From Pseudidiomarina halophila (GTDB lineage: Bacteria; Pseudomonadota; Gammaproteobacteria; Enterobacterales; Alteromonadaceae), in NCBI RefSeq assembly GCF_003987215.1, contig NZ_PIPW01000001.1, positions 248,001-312,000 on the forward strand: a DNA stretch of 64,000 bases, in the 5' to 3' direction. Made by a program: the position numbers and the translations under genes. Under the pieces are notes generated by a model. The model saw only the letters and a list, made by a program, of their open reading frames with translations, was not told the origin of the DNA and made no database searches. Position 1 is the first letter of the stretch. Every line of letters begins with the position of its first letter. Shown one piece after another: positions 26,807-36,538 of the stretch.

Positions 26807-29152
26807 ATGAGCGAAGAACGGGTCGAACACCTGAGTATTCCTGTTTTACCACTGCGTGATGTGGTGGTGTACCCGCATATGGTCATCCCACTCTTCGTGG
26901 GACGTGAAAAATCGATCCGTTGCCTGGAAGCGGCAATGGATAATAACAAACAGATTTTTCTGTCGGCGCAAAAAAATGCCGCTATTGATGAACCGGAAGA
27001 AAAAGATATTCACACCATTGGCACAGTAGCCAATATTCTGCAGTTGCTTAAGCTACCAGACGGTACGGTGAAAGTACTGGTCGAAGGGGCCCAGCGGGCC
27101 GAGATTGACGCCTTTGAAGCAGATGAAGACTTTTTCCGGGCGAAAGTCCATTACCTTGATTCTGAGGCAATGCCGGAAAAAGAAGAAGAGGTGATGATCC
27201 GTTCAGCGGTGAACCAGTTTGAAGGCTATGTAAAGCTGAATAAAAAGATTCCGCCGGAGGTGCTGACCTCGCTGTCGGGAATTGAAGAGGCTGATCGGCT
27301 GGCGGATACCATGGCAGCTCACATGCCTCTGAAGCTGAATGATAAGCAGAAAGTATTGGAAATTACCGAAGTGCGTGAGCGGCTCGAGTTTCTGATGGCA
27401 CTGATGGAAGGCGAGATTGATCTATTGCAGGTCGAAAAACGCATCCGTACCCGCGTGAAAAAGCAAATGGAAAAGAGCCAGCGCGAGTACTATCTGAATG
27501 AACAGATGAAGGCTATTCAAAAAGAACTGGGTGAAATGGAAGATGGCCCGGACGAATTCGAAGCGCTGGAGAAAAAAATCCAGGAAGCGAAGATGCCAGA
27601 AGAAGCTGAGATCAAAACCCGTGCTGAACTGCAGAAACTGAAAATGATGTCACCGATGTCGGCAGAAGCGACGGTCGTGCGTGGCTACATTGACTGGATG
27701 GTCTCGGTACCCTGGAAGAAACGTTCACGGATCAAGAAAGATTTAGCCAATGCCGAAAAAATTCTCGATGCCGACCATTATGGTTTAGAGAAAGTGAAAG
27801 AGCGTATTCTGGAATATTTAGCGGTGCAACAACGTACCAGCAAAGTTCGCGGCGCGATTCTGTGTCTGGTTGGACCGCCTGGGGTGGGTAAAACTTCATT
27901 AGGCCAGTCAATCGCTAGAGCAACCGGTCGTAAGTACATCCGAATGGCACTGGGCGGGATCCGTGATGAAGCGGAAATTCGTGGTCACCGACGCACCTAT
28001 ATTGGCTCGATGCCAGGTAAGCTGATTCAGAAAATGGCCAAAGTAGGGGTGCGCAACCCGCTGTTCCTGCTCGATGAAATCGACAAGATGGCGGCTGATA
28101 TGCGCGGCGACCCGGCGTCTGCATTGCTTGAGGTGTTGGATCCAGAACAGAACGTCAACTTCAATGACCATTATCTGGAAGTTGATTATGATTTGTCGGA
28201 TGTCATGTTCGTGGCCACCTCGAATAGTATGAATATTCCCGCGCCATTGTTGGATCGGATGGAAGTGATTCGCCTGTCTGGCTATACCGAGGACGAGAAA
28301 CTCAATATTGCCAAGAGTCATTTGCTGAACAAGCAGTTAGATCGCAACGGCCTGAAAGAAAATGAGTTAACGATTAAGGATGACGCGATCATCGGCATCA
28401 TTCGTTATTATACTCGCGAAGCTGGGGTGCGTAATCTCGAGCGCGAAATTTCACGTCTTTGCCGCAAAGCCGTGAAGAAGATCGTGCTTGATAAACGTAT
28501 CAAGAAAGTCGAAATCAACGCCGACAATCTGAAAGACTATCTGGGTGTGCAAAAGTACGATTACGGTAAAGCTGAAGAGAAAAACCAGATCGGTCAGGTT
28601 ACCGGATTGGCGTGGACCGAAGTCGGTGGCGATCTCCTCACCATCGAAGCTACTAATGTACCTGGTAAGGGCAAGATCACCTCAACAGGTTCGCTGGGTG
28701 ATGTCATGCAGGAATCGATTCAGACTGCGTTAACAGTGGTCCGAAGCCGTGCTGACATGCTCGGTTTAGCTGATGATTTCCACGAGAAACGTGATATTCA
28801 CGTGCACGTACCTGAAGGTGCAACGCCAAAAGATGGGCCGAGTGCAGGTACGGCAATGGCGGTTGCGCTGGTGTCCTCACTGACAAAGATACCAGTACGC
28901 GCCGAAGTTGCGATGACAGGCGAAATTACCCTGCGCGGTGAAGTACTGCCAATCGGTGGGCTGAAAGAAAAGTTACTGGCAGCACATCGCGGTGGTATCA
29001 AACATGTGTTGATTCCCAAAGATAACGAACGTGATCTGGAAGAAATCAGCGACAACGTTAAAGGTGACCTGATCATCCAGCCAGTTCAGTGGATTGACGA
29101 AGTGTTACAAGTTGCGCTTGAACGGCAACCAGAGGGCAAAAAAGCCAGCTAA
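26807..29152 (+). CDS. lon: ATP-dependent Lon protease
   Basis: Lon degrades misfolded and regulatory proteins. The N-terminal LON substrate-binding domain spans about 1-200, followed by a coiled-coil region. The AAA+ module has Walker [10 protein letters not shown] and Walker [12 protein letters not shown]. The protease domain carries the Ser-Lys dyad: Ser679 in [12 protein letters not shown] and Lys720 in [11 protein letters not shown]. At 781 residues it matches E. coli Lon (784). It has its own heat-shock promoter and a hairpin downstream. Confidence 0.98.
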   Translation: MSEERVEHLSIPVLPLRDVVVYPHMVIPLFVGREKSIRCLEAAMDNNKQIFLSAQKNAAIDEPEEKDIHTIGTVANILQLLKLPDGTVKVLVEGAQRAEIDAFEADEDFFRAKVHYLDSEAMPEKEEEVMIRSAVNQFEGYVKLNKKIPPEVLTSLSGIEEADRLADTMAAHMPLKLNDKQKVLEITEVRERLEFLMALMEGEIDLLQVEKRIRTRVKKQMEKSQREYYLNEQMKAIQKELGEMEDGPDEFEALEKKIQEAKMPEEAEIKTRAELQKLKMMSPMSAEATVVRGYIDWMVSVPWKKRSRIKKDLANAEKILDADHYGLEKVKERILEYLAVQQRTSKVRGAILCLVGPPGVGKTSLGQSIARATGRKYIRMALGGIRDEAEIRGHRRTYIGSMPGKLIQKMAKVGVRNPLFLLDEIDKMAADMRGDPASALLEVLDPEQNVNFNDHYLEVDYDLSDVMFVATSNSMNIPAPLLDRMEVIRLSGYTEDEKLNIAKSHLLNKQLDRNGLKENELTIKDDAIIGIIRYYTREAGVRNLEREISRLCRKAVKKIVLDKRIKKVEINADNLKDYLGVQKYDYGKAEEKNQIGQVTGLAWTEVGGDLLTIEATNVPGKGKITSTGSLGDVMQESIQTALTVVRSRADMLGLADDFHEKRDIHVHVPEGATPKDGPSAGTAMAVALVSSLTKIPVRAEVAMTGEITLRGEVLPIGGLKEKLLAAHRGGIKHVLIPKDNERDLEEISDNVKGDLIIQPVQWIDEVLQVALERQPEGKKAS

Positions 29153-29154
29153 AA

Positions 29155-29207
29155 CGAAGAAATGCGGCCTTGAAGCCCCTAACATGGCTGCAGGCCGCAT
29201 TCTTTCG
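29155..29207 (+). terminator. Hairpin after lon, probable terminator
   Basis: A 16-bp stem with two mismatches (core AATGCGGCCT / AGGCCGCATT) and a 21-nt loop starts 2 bp after the lon stop. The T-run after it is poor (CTTTCG), so termination may be partial. It occupies the first part of the 307-bp lon-hupB gap. Confidence 0.5.
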
Positions 29208-29356
29208 TCAAAAAATTTGTGAAAAAGGGTTCTCAATCGAAATTCTTGTGGTAGCCTAGAGTCAAAGTGATTGGTCAGACATAACCTAAACAAAGCTCTG
29301 ACATACCACTTGAACGACAGGGATACGTAATATGTAGTCGGGGACCTGTTGAACTG

Positions 29357-29386
29357 CTTGAACGAAATGTTCAAGCTTGTTATAAC
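29357..29386 (+). promoter_or_regulatory. hupB promoter with an overlapping inverted repeat
   Basis: TTGAAC at 29358-29363 and TATAAC at 29381-29386 are 17 bp apart, a strong sigma-70 match about 67 bp before the start of the HU gene. The -35 lies inside a perfect inverted repeat, CTTGAAC-GAAAT-GTTCAAG (29357-29375). TTGAAC also occurs at 29310 and 29349. A regulator bound here would block the -35. The remainder of the gap (about 29208-29350) shows no gene. Confidence 0.65.
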
Positions 29387-29459
29387 CTTCGCTGGCCCAT
29401 TCGAATTGCAAATGGAACCATGCAAAAATCTGATAATAACAATCTAAGGGGATGATACT

Positions 29460-29732
29460 GTGAACAAGTCTCAGTTAGTTGACAAAATTGCAGAGGGAGC
29501 AGAAATTTCTAAAGCTGCTGCTGGACGTGCTCTGGACTCTTTCATTGAAGCAGTAACTGATGCTTTGAAAAAGGGTGAGCAAGTTGCATTAGTAGGCTTT
29601 GGTACTTTCAGTGTGCGTGAGCGTTCAGCTCGCACTGGTCGTAACCCACAAACTGGCCAAACTATTCAAATCGCTGCAGCGAAAGTACCTTCTTTCAAAG
29701 CCGGTAAAGCGCTGAAAGATTCAGTAAACTAA
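29460..29732 (+). CDS. hupB: DNA-binding protein HU, beta-type
   Basis: HU is a small nucleoid protein that bends and compacts DNA as a dimer. The 90-residue protein shows the HU signature: [20 protein letters not shown], the [21 protein letters not shown] arm with the DNA-intercalating Pro, and FKAGKALKD. The start is GTG with AAGGGG upstream. It follows lon as in E. coli. Its stop is only 7 bp from tRNA-Asp, so the two are probably transcribed together. Confidence 0.97.
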   Translation: MNKSQLVDKIAEGAEISKAAAGRALDSFIEAVTDALKKGEQVALVGFGTFSVRERSARTGRNPQTGQTIQIAAAKVPSFKAGKALKDSVN

Positions 29733-29739
29733 TCACTGC

Positions 29740-29816
29740 GGAGCGGTAGTTCAGCTGGTTAGAATACCGGCCTGTCACGCCGGGGGTCGCGGGTTCGAAT
29801 CCCGTCCGTTCCGCCA
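29740..29816 (+). tRNA. tRNA-Asp(GTC)
   Basis: A 77-nt cloverleaf almost identical to E. coli tRNA-Asp: acceptor GGAGCGG / CCGTTCC, anticodon GTC in CCTGTCACG, T-arm CGGGTTCGAATCCCG, encoded CCA. It lies 7 bp after the hupB stop with no room for its own promoter. Confidence 0.98.
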
Positions 29817-29830
29817 GCGAATAGAGAAAG

Positions 29831-29863
29831 TAACCCGAAGCATGTCTTCGGGTTATTTTTTTT
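29831..29863 (+). terminator. Rho-independent terminator after tRNA-Asp
   Basis: A 10-bp stem (TAACCCGAAG / CTTCGGGTTA) with a CATGT loop is followed by a run of eight Ts. It ends the hupB-tRNA-Asp unit before ppiD. Confidence 0.93.
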
Positions 29864-29926
29864 CTGCGTTATGGGATAGAATAAAGCGCGGTAAAAAATA
29901 GAACACTTTTTGAGGTTAATAGAATT

Positions 29927-31819
29927 ATGTTGGACAGGATTCGTGAAGGGTCACAGAGCCTTTGGGTAAAGATTTTTCTTGTTCTCATCGCATTAACGTT
30001 CGCGTTAGCAGGGATTGGTGGTTATATCGCTAATCAGCCTGAACCAACGGTTGCGTTAGTGAATGGCGAGGAAATCACCCAGGCAGAGTTTGATCGCGCT
30101 GTGGAAAATGAACGCAGTCGTCAGCAACAACAATTGGGCGACTTCTACGAGCAACTGGCTCGTGACCCGCGTTACACGCAAAACTTGCGTGCACGTGTGG
30201 TAAACGACCTGGTAAATCAGAAATTATTAGAGCAGGCAGCTAAAGCCCAGGGATTGCGCGCATCCGCAGCACAGGTGAAAGCTGCAATTCGCGATATCTC
30301 CAGCTTTAAAGTAGCTGGTCAGTTCGACAATGACCTCTATCAAACAACGTTACGCAGCCTCGGCTACACACCTGACGGCTTTGCCGCGCTGATCCGTCGT
30401 GATCTAGTCACGCAGCAACTGGTTCAGGGTCTGGTCGATAGTGAGTTTGTCTTACCAAGTGAAGTGGATGCAACGCAGCGCCTGCTTGGTCAGCTTCGTA
30501 GTGGTCGTTTTGCCCAAATCAACACCGCAGATTACCTTGACCAGGTTGAGGTGACTGACGCTGCAGTGGAGAGCTGGTACAACGAGAACATCGAACGTTT
30601 TGCTGTTCCTGAACAAGTGAAAGTAGCTTACGTGTTGGTGGATGCGGGTACTGTTGCTGAACAAGTTGTAGTGACGGACGAAGAAGTACAAGCCTACTAT
30701 GAAGGTAATGAAAGCCGCTATTCACAAGCGCCACAATATCGCTTCTCACATATTCTGATTGAGCCGGGCGATGACCCTGCGGCAGCAGAAGCTGAAGCGC
30801 AGGCGCTGTTAGAAGAATTGGAAAGCGGTGCTGATTTCGCCACTTTGGCGGAAGAGCATTCTGATGATATTTTCTCCGGTGAGCAGGGCGGTGATTTAGA
30901 CTGGATCGAACCCGGCACCATGGACGCTGATTTCGAGGAGGCTGCATTTGCCCTGGACGAAGTTGGTAATGTCACAGGTGTGGTAGAGAGTAGTTTTGGT
31001 TATCACATTATTAAGCTTACTGATAAGCGACCAGGTTCAGTAACGCCACTGGCCGAAGTACGTGACGAGATTGTAGCCAATTTACGTGAAGAGCGTGTTA
31101 AACAGCGTTATTACGAGTTGCAACAAGATGTCACCGAACTGACATTTGAAATTCCGGACACCTTTGCGCCGGTGACTGAAGAGTTGGGAATTGCAGTAGG
31201 GGAAACCGACTGGTTCAGCCGCGAAACTGCGCCAGCAGTGATGGATTCACCAGCAGTGCTGGCCGAGGTGTTCAGTAATGAACTGATTGACGAGCGGCTA
31301 AATAGTGAATTGATCGAAATCAGCGATACCGAGTCTGTCGTGGTTCGTGTGGTCGATCATAAGAGCGCGACAACCCGACAGTTGAGCGAAGTTCGTGATC
31401 AGGTCGTTGAAAATGTACGACGCGAACAAGCCCAGGAGCTGGCATTACAGGCTGCTGATGAAATCATGGCTCAGATTCATGCCGGTGAAGAGGTGAGTTC
31501 AGTCGAATTTACTGAGTTGGACGAAGTGTCACGGCAAGCGACGGATTATCCTCGTGCAGTAGTGCAAACTTTGTTTGATATGGCGGCACCAGCGGAAGGT
31601 ACGGTGAATGTCGATAGCGTGACGACCGGAAATGGTAACGTTGCTGTTGTAGTACTCACCGGAGTAGCCGAAGGAACCGTTGATCCTGCGCGCACTACGC
31701 AATTGCAGGAACAGTTGCAAAACAGCTATATGCAACAGGTGTATCAAGCGGTTATTGAGGCTTTACGTGCAGACGCAGAAATAGAAATCATGCTTGGCTC
31801 AAACGACGAAACGAGTTAA
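29927..31819 (+). CDS. ppiD: Periplasmic folding chaperone PpiD
   Basis: PpiD is an inner-membrane-anchored chaperone near the Sec translocon. It has an N-terminal transmembrane helix (about 16-33, IFLVLIALTFALAGIGGYI), a SurA-like N-domain (about 36-180), a parvulin-type domain (about 265-360, QYRFSHILIEPGDD ... FGYHIIKLTDKRPG) and a C-terminal SurA-like part. At 630 residues it fits E. coli PpiD (623). Position after hupB is conserved. PpiD parvulin domains usually lack isomerase activity, so chaperoning is the likelier role. Confidence 0.95.
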   Translation: MLDRIREGSQSLWVKIFLVLIALTFALAGIGGYIANQPEPTVALVNGEEITQAEFDRAVENERSRQQQQLGDFYEQLARDPRYTQNLRARVVNDLVNQKLLEQAAKAQGLRASAAQVKAAIRDISSFKVAGQFDNDLYQTTLRSLGYTPDGFAALIRRDLVTQQLVQGLVDSEFVLPSEVDATQRLLGQLRSGRFAQINTADYLDQVEVTDAAVESWYNENIERFAVPEQVKVAYVLVDAGTVAEQVVVTDEEVQAYYEGNESRYSQAPQYRFSHILIEPGDDPAAAEAEAQALLEELESGADFATLAEEHSDDIFSGEQGGDLDWIEPGTMDADFEEAAFALDEVGNVTGVVESSFGYHIIKLTDKRPGSVTPLAEVRDEIVANLREERVKQRYYELQQDVTELTFEIPDTFAPVTEELGIAVGETDWFSRETAPAVMDSPAVLAEVFSNELIDERLNSELIEISDTESVVVRVVDHKSATTRQLSEVRDQVVENVRREQAQELALQAADEIMAQIHAGEEVSSVEFTELDEVSRQATDYPRAVVQTLFDMAAPAEGTVNVDSVTTGNGNVAVVVLTGVAEGTVDPARTTQLQEQLQNSYMQQVYQAVIEALRADAEIEIMLGSNDETS

Positions 31820-31852
31820 GCCGGGAGGCTCTTAACGAGCGTCACGCAATCT

Positions 31853-31887
31853 AAAAACGCACCCTCATACAGAGCGTGCGTTTTTTT
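31853..31887. terminator. Terminator between ppiD and the BatD gene
   Basis: AAAAACGCAC and GTGCGTTTTT form a 10-bp stem with a 13-nt loop, with A- and T-runs on each side. It probably serves both converging operons. Confidence 0.8.
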
Positions 31888-31899
31888 ATACCTGTCCGA

Positions 31900-33735
31900 C
31901 TAGTTGCTGTTGGGATAGAGCGGTGGTAAATCAGAGCTCTGCTGATTAGCTTTAGCGTTTTGCTCGGCAGATTTCAACGCGCTCTGTAAGGCTCGCCACA
32001 GAGCTTTGCCTTCATGCCAGTTATAATCCCCGGCAGCAAAGCGACAACGCTGCAGATGCTCTAGCTGGCTGCGGAGCGGGGCATGACCATAGTAATCGGC
32101 AATACTGGTGAGTTGCGACGTCGCAACCCCAAGATGCCGCCTGGACCAGCGTTTAAGCAGCAGCTCTACGGCACTTGCATCATCACGCATACAGGCATGT
32201 TTGATGGCGCGTAATTCCTGCTGGGGCGCTTCATTATCCTGCGGCATTTGCTCAGGCTGTGCGACGACCTGTTGGCGTCGCCACAGGGCCCAGAGCAGGG
32301 TCATTAACCACAATGCAGCAAATACCACAGTGAGAATTTGCCAGAACTTCAATTGCGAGATGAACGGGAGCGTGGAATCCTGTTGTTCATTAAGCGTATC
32401 GCGTTGCTCTGCTGAAGTATCTGTTATGGCGGTACTGCTCGCATCTTGCCCGGCTGCGCCTGTGGCCTGAGTTTCTTCGGGCAAGGTTGCCTGATTGCCG
32501 GCTGAGGCAACGATGCTAAAGCGCTGTGCTGGGGCTGTCGCGGTGTCACGTTCGCGCAACTGAGTATTAAACCAGACTACGGGTAACGCGGGGATCATCA
32601 GCTCGCCGGCCTGATGAGGGATAACTGCCACACGCACGGTTTGTTGCGACACCATTCTGCCATTACGCTGATTGACCGCAGATTCGGGCGCTTCCGGATA
32701 AACGCTGGCGCCGACAATCTTCAGTGCTGAAACCAGCTCATCCAAGCGTGGAAATTGGTCCGGCAAGGGACCGACCGCGGTAAGCCGGTAAGTCAGGCTT
32801 ATCGGCTCGCCCTGGCTGTATTGTTCGGCGGAGCCTTGTTCCTGATCACCACCTTCGCTGCCAACGCTTACCGACAAAGTTACGATTTCCGCGGGCAACC
32901 ATTCACTTTGTTCGGGCCAGTCTGCGGGAATGGGTAAAACATTCAAGGTCAGGTTTTCAGCTGCGGTAGTAATGGATTCGGTGGAGGAAAACGACGGAAA
33001 TAAGGTACGGTTGCTATTGACGTTGATTTGCCCCTGAAACAGCGGCCCACGAATGACTTGTTCGCCTGAGCGCTGAGGAATCACAACAAAATCGCGTGAA
33101 AATACCTGAAACTTCCGGCCATTAATTATTTCAGTGGTTTCGCTATCCCGTCCGACCTGGCGAATATCAGCGTCTTCAAGTTTTGGGGGGATAATATTAC
33201 CACTATGCAAATTCGCCGCCAGGTAAAGTTTGGCCGTAAGTTGAACTTGCTCCTGCACATAAGCTTGTGATCGGTTAAGTTCGACGCGCATAAAAGCTTT
33301 GCGCTGATCAAGAAGTTGTTCGCTGTCTGCTGCAGCTAAAACCTCCAGCACGATGCTATTACTGGTGGCGCCGAGCAACTCAACGGGGCCAATAGTATAA
33401 TCACCGGCTGTATCCGGCGCGCGGATGATGGTATTGAAAGTTGTTTGCTCGGAGGTTTCACCATTAATAATCTGGGTACTGCGACTACTTGAGCTGCCTA
33501 ATACTTGCAGATCATCCAGCACATCCTGCGGGCGCCAGGCGGAATCGTTGACCAGCTGGTTAACGGTGAGGGTCAGAATGAAAGTGTCATTTGCGGCAAT
33601 AGGGTTCTTATCCACACTGATGGCGACCTCGGCCGTTGCCTGCGACTGTGTCCAGCCGGCGGGTTGCCAGGCGATGAGGGCAAGCACGAGCGCAGCTTTA
33701 AGCGCTGATAAAAAATCCGGACGATGAACTACCAC
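31900..33735 (-). CDS. batD: BatD-like protein (oxygen-tolerance family)
   Basis: BatD-like proteins are extracytoplasmic partners of the MoxR/Bat system, named for aerotolerance in Bacteroides; their molecular role is not settled. This 611-residue protein has a signal peptide (about 1-28), repeated beta-sandwich segments (VAISVDKNPIAANDTFILT, FQVFSRDFVVIPQRSGEQVI), a transmembrane helix near residue 465-485 (ILTVVFAALWLMTLLWALW) and a cytoplasmic helical tail. The GTG start at 33735 overlaps the BatB stop by 7 bp, with AAGGAG 10 nt upstream. It is the last gene of a six-gene operon. Confidence 0.88.
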   Translation of the reverse strand: MVVHRPDFLSALKAALVLALIAWQPAGWTQSQATAEVAISVDKNPIAANDTFILTLTVNQLVNDSAWRPQDVLDDLQVLGSSSSRSTQIINGETSEQTTFNTIIRAPDTAGDYTIGPVELLGATSNSIVLEVLAAADSEQLLDQRKAFMRVELNRSQAYVQEQVQLTAKLYLAANLHSGNIIPPKLEDADIRQVGRDSETTEIINGRKFQVFSRDFVVIPQRSGEQVIRGPLFQGQINVNSNRTLFPSFSSTESITTAAENLTLNVLPIPADWPEQSEWLPAEIVTLSVSVGSEGGDQEQGSAEQYSQGEPISLTYRLTAVGPLPDQFPRLDELVSALKIVGASVYPEAPESAVNQRNGRMVSQQTVRVAVIPHQAGELMIPALPVVWFNTQLRERDTATAPAQRFSIVASAGNQATLPEETQATGAAGQDASSTAITDTSAEQRDTLNEQQDSTLPFISQLKFWQILTVVFAALWLMTLLWALWRRQQVVAQPEQMPQDNEAPQQELRAIKHACMRDDASAVELLLKRWSRRHLGVATSQLTSIADYYGHAPLRSQLEHLQRCRFAAGDYNWHEGKALWRALQSALKSAEQNAKANQQSSDLPPLYPNSN

Positions 33736-35552
33736 TGTTTTTGAACTCCTTGCGGCGGACGTTGTTGGGTGCGACGTTTCTTCGCTTCTTCGAGCATTTT
33801 ACGTTTTAATAAAAAAGCCGGGTCGTCTTCGATACGATTCAACCACTGCTCCATTTGCTGACGCTGTTCCTCACTCAGCTGCTGCGCTGCAGTTTGCTGT
33901 TGTTGCTGTGGTGTTTCACCTTCTTCCTGTTCTGCTTCTGCCGCTGCGTTATCGGACTCTGGTTCAGAGGGTGGCTGGCTTTCGCTTTCGCTTTGCTGTT
34001 GTTGCTCTGAGTCTTGCGGACTTTGCTCTGACCCTGACGATGAGCTGTCCTCCTGTTGGCCTTCACCGCTTTGCTGCTGTTGCTCAGATTCCTGCTGCTG
34101 TCCCTCACTTTCGCCTTGCTGCTGCTGTTGCTGCTGTTGTTGCTCTGCCGCCTGTTCAGCGAGCGCAAGATTATCACGTGCCTGGGTTAAATCAGGATCC
34201 CGTTCAAGGGCCTCGCGGTAGGCATTGGCAGCTTCATCAAAGCGTTCGAGCTGCATCAGGCTGTTCCCCTGATTATAGTAGCCGGCAGCATTATCAACTT
34301 GCGAAAAATCTACCAGCGCCTGCTCGTAATTACCACGGCGGTAATTGGCGGTGCCCCGTTGCCAGCGATTTTCAGCGATTTTCGCTGCGCGTTCATAGTT
34401 TTCATTACGTAAAGCCTGATCCGTTTGTTGATAGGGGGTCTGCCAGAGCTGCTGATGCCAGGCAAGGCCGTTGTCATCATCGCTCTGCTGAGCCGCCACT
34501 GGGGCTATCATCAGCAACTGACTACCGCCGACGACGCTGATCAGGGTCACCAGAAGCACCCCGCGCCGTGCCAGCGGCAACAATGCAAGCACAGCCAGAA
34601 CCAGCAGCCATGGGCCAAGGTCATACCAGGCATCGCCTTGTTGGTCGTCACGTTCTTTCCCGTCGCGGGTTAGCGGTTCCATGTCACTTAGGTAAAGTAT
34701 GTCCTGTTGATCCTGGCGTAACTGGGCGAAACGACCACCACTGAGTTGGGCCAGCTGTTCCAGTCGGGCTGGTGTAAGTCGCGGCACTACCACATCACCG
34801 CCGGGGGTGCGCAGTAATTTGCCATCCTGCAGTTGTATCGGCGCCCCTTGTTCGGTGCCTACCGCAAGTATTGCAAGGCGATGGGGATGATTACGCACAA
34901 AGGTGGTGAGCTCTTGTTGGTCACGGGTATCAATGCCATCGGTGAACCAATAGATGTCACCCTGGGGATAGCCAGCCTCGCGCAGCAAGCGATCTGCCAA
35001 TTGCAGCGCACTGAGCGGATCACTGCCTTGTTCGGGCATGATTTCCGGACTTAAGGCGCGGATTAAATTACCCAGGCTTCCGGCATCCGCTGTCAGGGGG
35101 CTAATGACGAAGGCATCGCCGGCATAGGCAATAAGGCCGGTGTCGCCGTCAAGGTGTTCAGCAGCCAGTTGCATCGCTTTATAGCGCATTTGCGTGAGCC
35201 GATCCGGAGTCACGTCGGTAGCCCGCATCGACATCGACATATCAAGCACCAGCACCTGGCCCGCATCAAGCTGATAAACAGGTTGTGGAATACGCTCAAA
35301 GGTCGGGCCGGCACTGGCAAAAACTAATGCCAATAGTGCAACCGGCAGACTCCAGCGTAAACTGTTGCGTTGTCGCCGCGCTTTGGAGGTGATCAGCAGT
35401 TCCGCCAGATGTGGTGCGATAACGCTGTGCCAACCATTTGTAGCCCGGGAATTACGCCACAGTAGCCATGTGATCACAACTACGGGCAGCAGTCCGAGCA
35501 GCCACCACGGCCGGAGGAAGTGGAATTGTGCCAGTATTTGCTCAATTGGCAT
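33729..35552 (-). CDS. BatB/BatC fusion: von Willebrand A domain plus TPR protein
   Basis: A 607-residue membrane protein. Two transmembrane helices near the N-terminus (WWLLGLLPVVVITWLLW and a second near residue 55) are followed by a VWA domain with a metal-site motif LDMSMSMRATD, another helix near residue 310-330 and a TPR region (about 375-460, NYRRGNYEQALVDFSQ, YYNQGNSLMQLERFDEA). The end is a long Gln/Ser/Glu-rich low-complexity stretch. In Bacteroides, BatB (VWA) and BatC (TPR) are separate; here they are one chain. ATG at 35552 overlaps the BatA stop (ATGA) and is preferred over an in-frame start at 35576. Confidence 0.88.
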   Translation of the reverse strand: MPIEQILAQFHFLRPWWLLGLLPVVVITWLLWRNSRATNGWHSVIAPHLAELLITSKARRQRNSLRWSLPVALLALVFASAGPTFERIPQPVYQLDAGQVLVLDMSMSMRATDVTPDRLTQMRYKAMQLAAEHLDGDTGLIAYAGDAFVISPLTADAGSLGNLIRALSPEIMPEQGSDPLSALQLADRLLREAGYPQGDIYWFTDGIDTRDQQELTTFVRNHPHRLAILAVGTEQGAPIQLQDGKLLRTPGGDVVVPRLTPARLEQLAQLSGGRFAQLRQDQQDILYLSDMEPLTRDGKERDDQQGDAWYDLGPWLLVLAVLALLPLARRGVLLVTLISVVGGSQLLMIAPVAAQQSDDDNGLAWHQQLWQTPYQQTDQALRNENYERAAKIAENRWQRGTANYRRGNYEQALVDFSQVDNAAGYYNQGNSLMQLERFDEAANAYREALERDPDLTQARDNLALAEQAAEQQQQQQQQQGESEGQQQESEQQQQSGEGQQEDSSSSGSEQSPQDSEQQQQSESESQPPSEPESDNAAAEAEQEEGETPQQQQQTAAQQLSEEQRQQMEQWLNRIEDDPAFLLKRKMLEEAKKRRTQQRPPQGVQKQW

Positions 35553-36538
35553 CAGAACCCCCTCCGTTGTTGCCACAATAACTTACTCAGGCACAAGCCA
35601 AACAATAGCAGTAGGGCAAGCCCGGCAGGCCAATAAAAAAGTTCGGTTTGTGGCCGGCGTAGTTGCTCGTCGCCGGCGACCGGCTCGTATTGGTCAAGGG
35701 TTTGATAGATGGCTTCCAGCTCTTCAGTACTGCGGGCGCGAAAATATTCACCCCCCGTTGCTTCTGCGAGACCACGCAACATACCTTCGTCGAGGTCGCG
35801 GCTGGGGTTCACTTTACGTTGCCCAAAGAAACTATCGACGATAACTTCGTCAGCGCCGACACCAATGGAATAGATTTTGACGCCATAATAAGCGGCGAGT
35901 TGCTGTGCCTGCTCCGGTGAGACATTACCTGCGGTATTCTGGCCATCGGTTAACAGAATAAGAATTTTATTAGTCTGCTCGTTATCGCGAAACCGCTTGA
36001 CGGCTAACGCCACCGCGTCTCCAATGGCAGTGCGTTCGCCAATTAAGCGTAGTTGCGCTTCCTCTAGTAATTGCTCGACGCTACGCAGATCATAGGTTAT
36101 GGGCGATTGCACATAGGCGGTGTCGGCAAACAGAATAAGCCCCAGTTTATCGCCTTGCCGGCGGGCAATGAAATCACTGACAACATGTTTGACCATGGCT
36201 AAACGATTCACTTCATTGTCATTAATGCGCATATCGGCAATTTCCATACTGCCGGACAAATCAACTGCCAGTACCATTTCTCTGGCTTCGCTACGGATCT
36301 GCACGGGTTCCCCAAGCCATTGCGGACGGCATAGTGCGACAATAACAAGAGTCCAGATAAGCAAAGCGAACAAGCCCTGCCAAATGCGTCGCGACGAGGG
36401 ACCTGGCTGGATGCTGTTTTCTGCCAGTTGCGGCACACGCAAGGTGGAGAATTGGCGCTGCTGCGGTCGCCGCAGCCACCAGAGCAGGGGTGCCAGTATC
36501 CATGCCAGGGCAAACCATGGCCAGCCGAATTCAATCAT
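35552..36538 (-). CDS. batA: BatA-like von Willebrand factor A membrane protein
   Basis: A 328-residue protein with two N-terminal transmembrane helices (MIEFGWPWFALAWILAPLL and IWQGLFALLIWTLVIVALC), a VWA domain (about 80-290) with an intact metal-site motif VDLSGSME and a second conserved segment ILILLTDGQNTAG, and a C-terminal helix. VWA proteins of this type bind partners in MoxR-assisted assembly or maturation. The ATG at 36538 has GGAGG 4 nt upstream; an in-frame start at 36616 would lie deep in the preceding gene. It overlaps its upstream neighbour by 8 bp. Confidence 0.9.
   Translation of the reverse strand: MIEFGWPWFALAWILAPLLWWLRRPQQRQFSTLRVPQLAENSIQPGPSSRRIWQGLFALLIWTLVIVALCRPQWLGEPVQIRSEAREMVLAVDLSGSMEIADMRINDNEVNRLAMVKHVVSDFIARRQGDKLGLILFADTAYVQSPITYDLRSVEQLLEEAQLRLIGERTAIGDAVALAVKRFRDNEQTNKILILLTDGQNTAGNVSPEQAQQLAAYYGVKIYSIGVGADEVIVDSFFGQRKVNPSRDLDEGMLRGLAEATGGEYFRARSTEELEAIYQTLDQYEPVAGDEQLRRPQTELFYWPAGLALLLLFGLCLSKLLWQQRRGF

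Noticed and set aside
29310-29334. TTGAAC and TAATAT at 29310-29333 as a second hupB promoter
   Set aside because: The spacing is only 12 bp, too short for sigma-70.
33875-34177. Alternate frame across the Gln-rich end of the BatB/BatC gene
   Set aside because: It arises from the low-complexity CAG/CTG repeats of the real gene and has no ribosome site.
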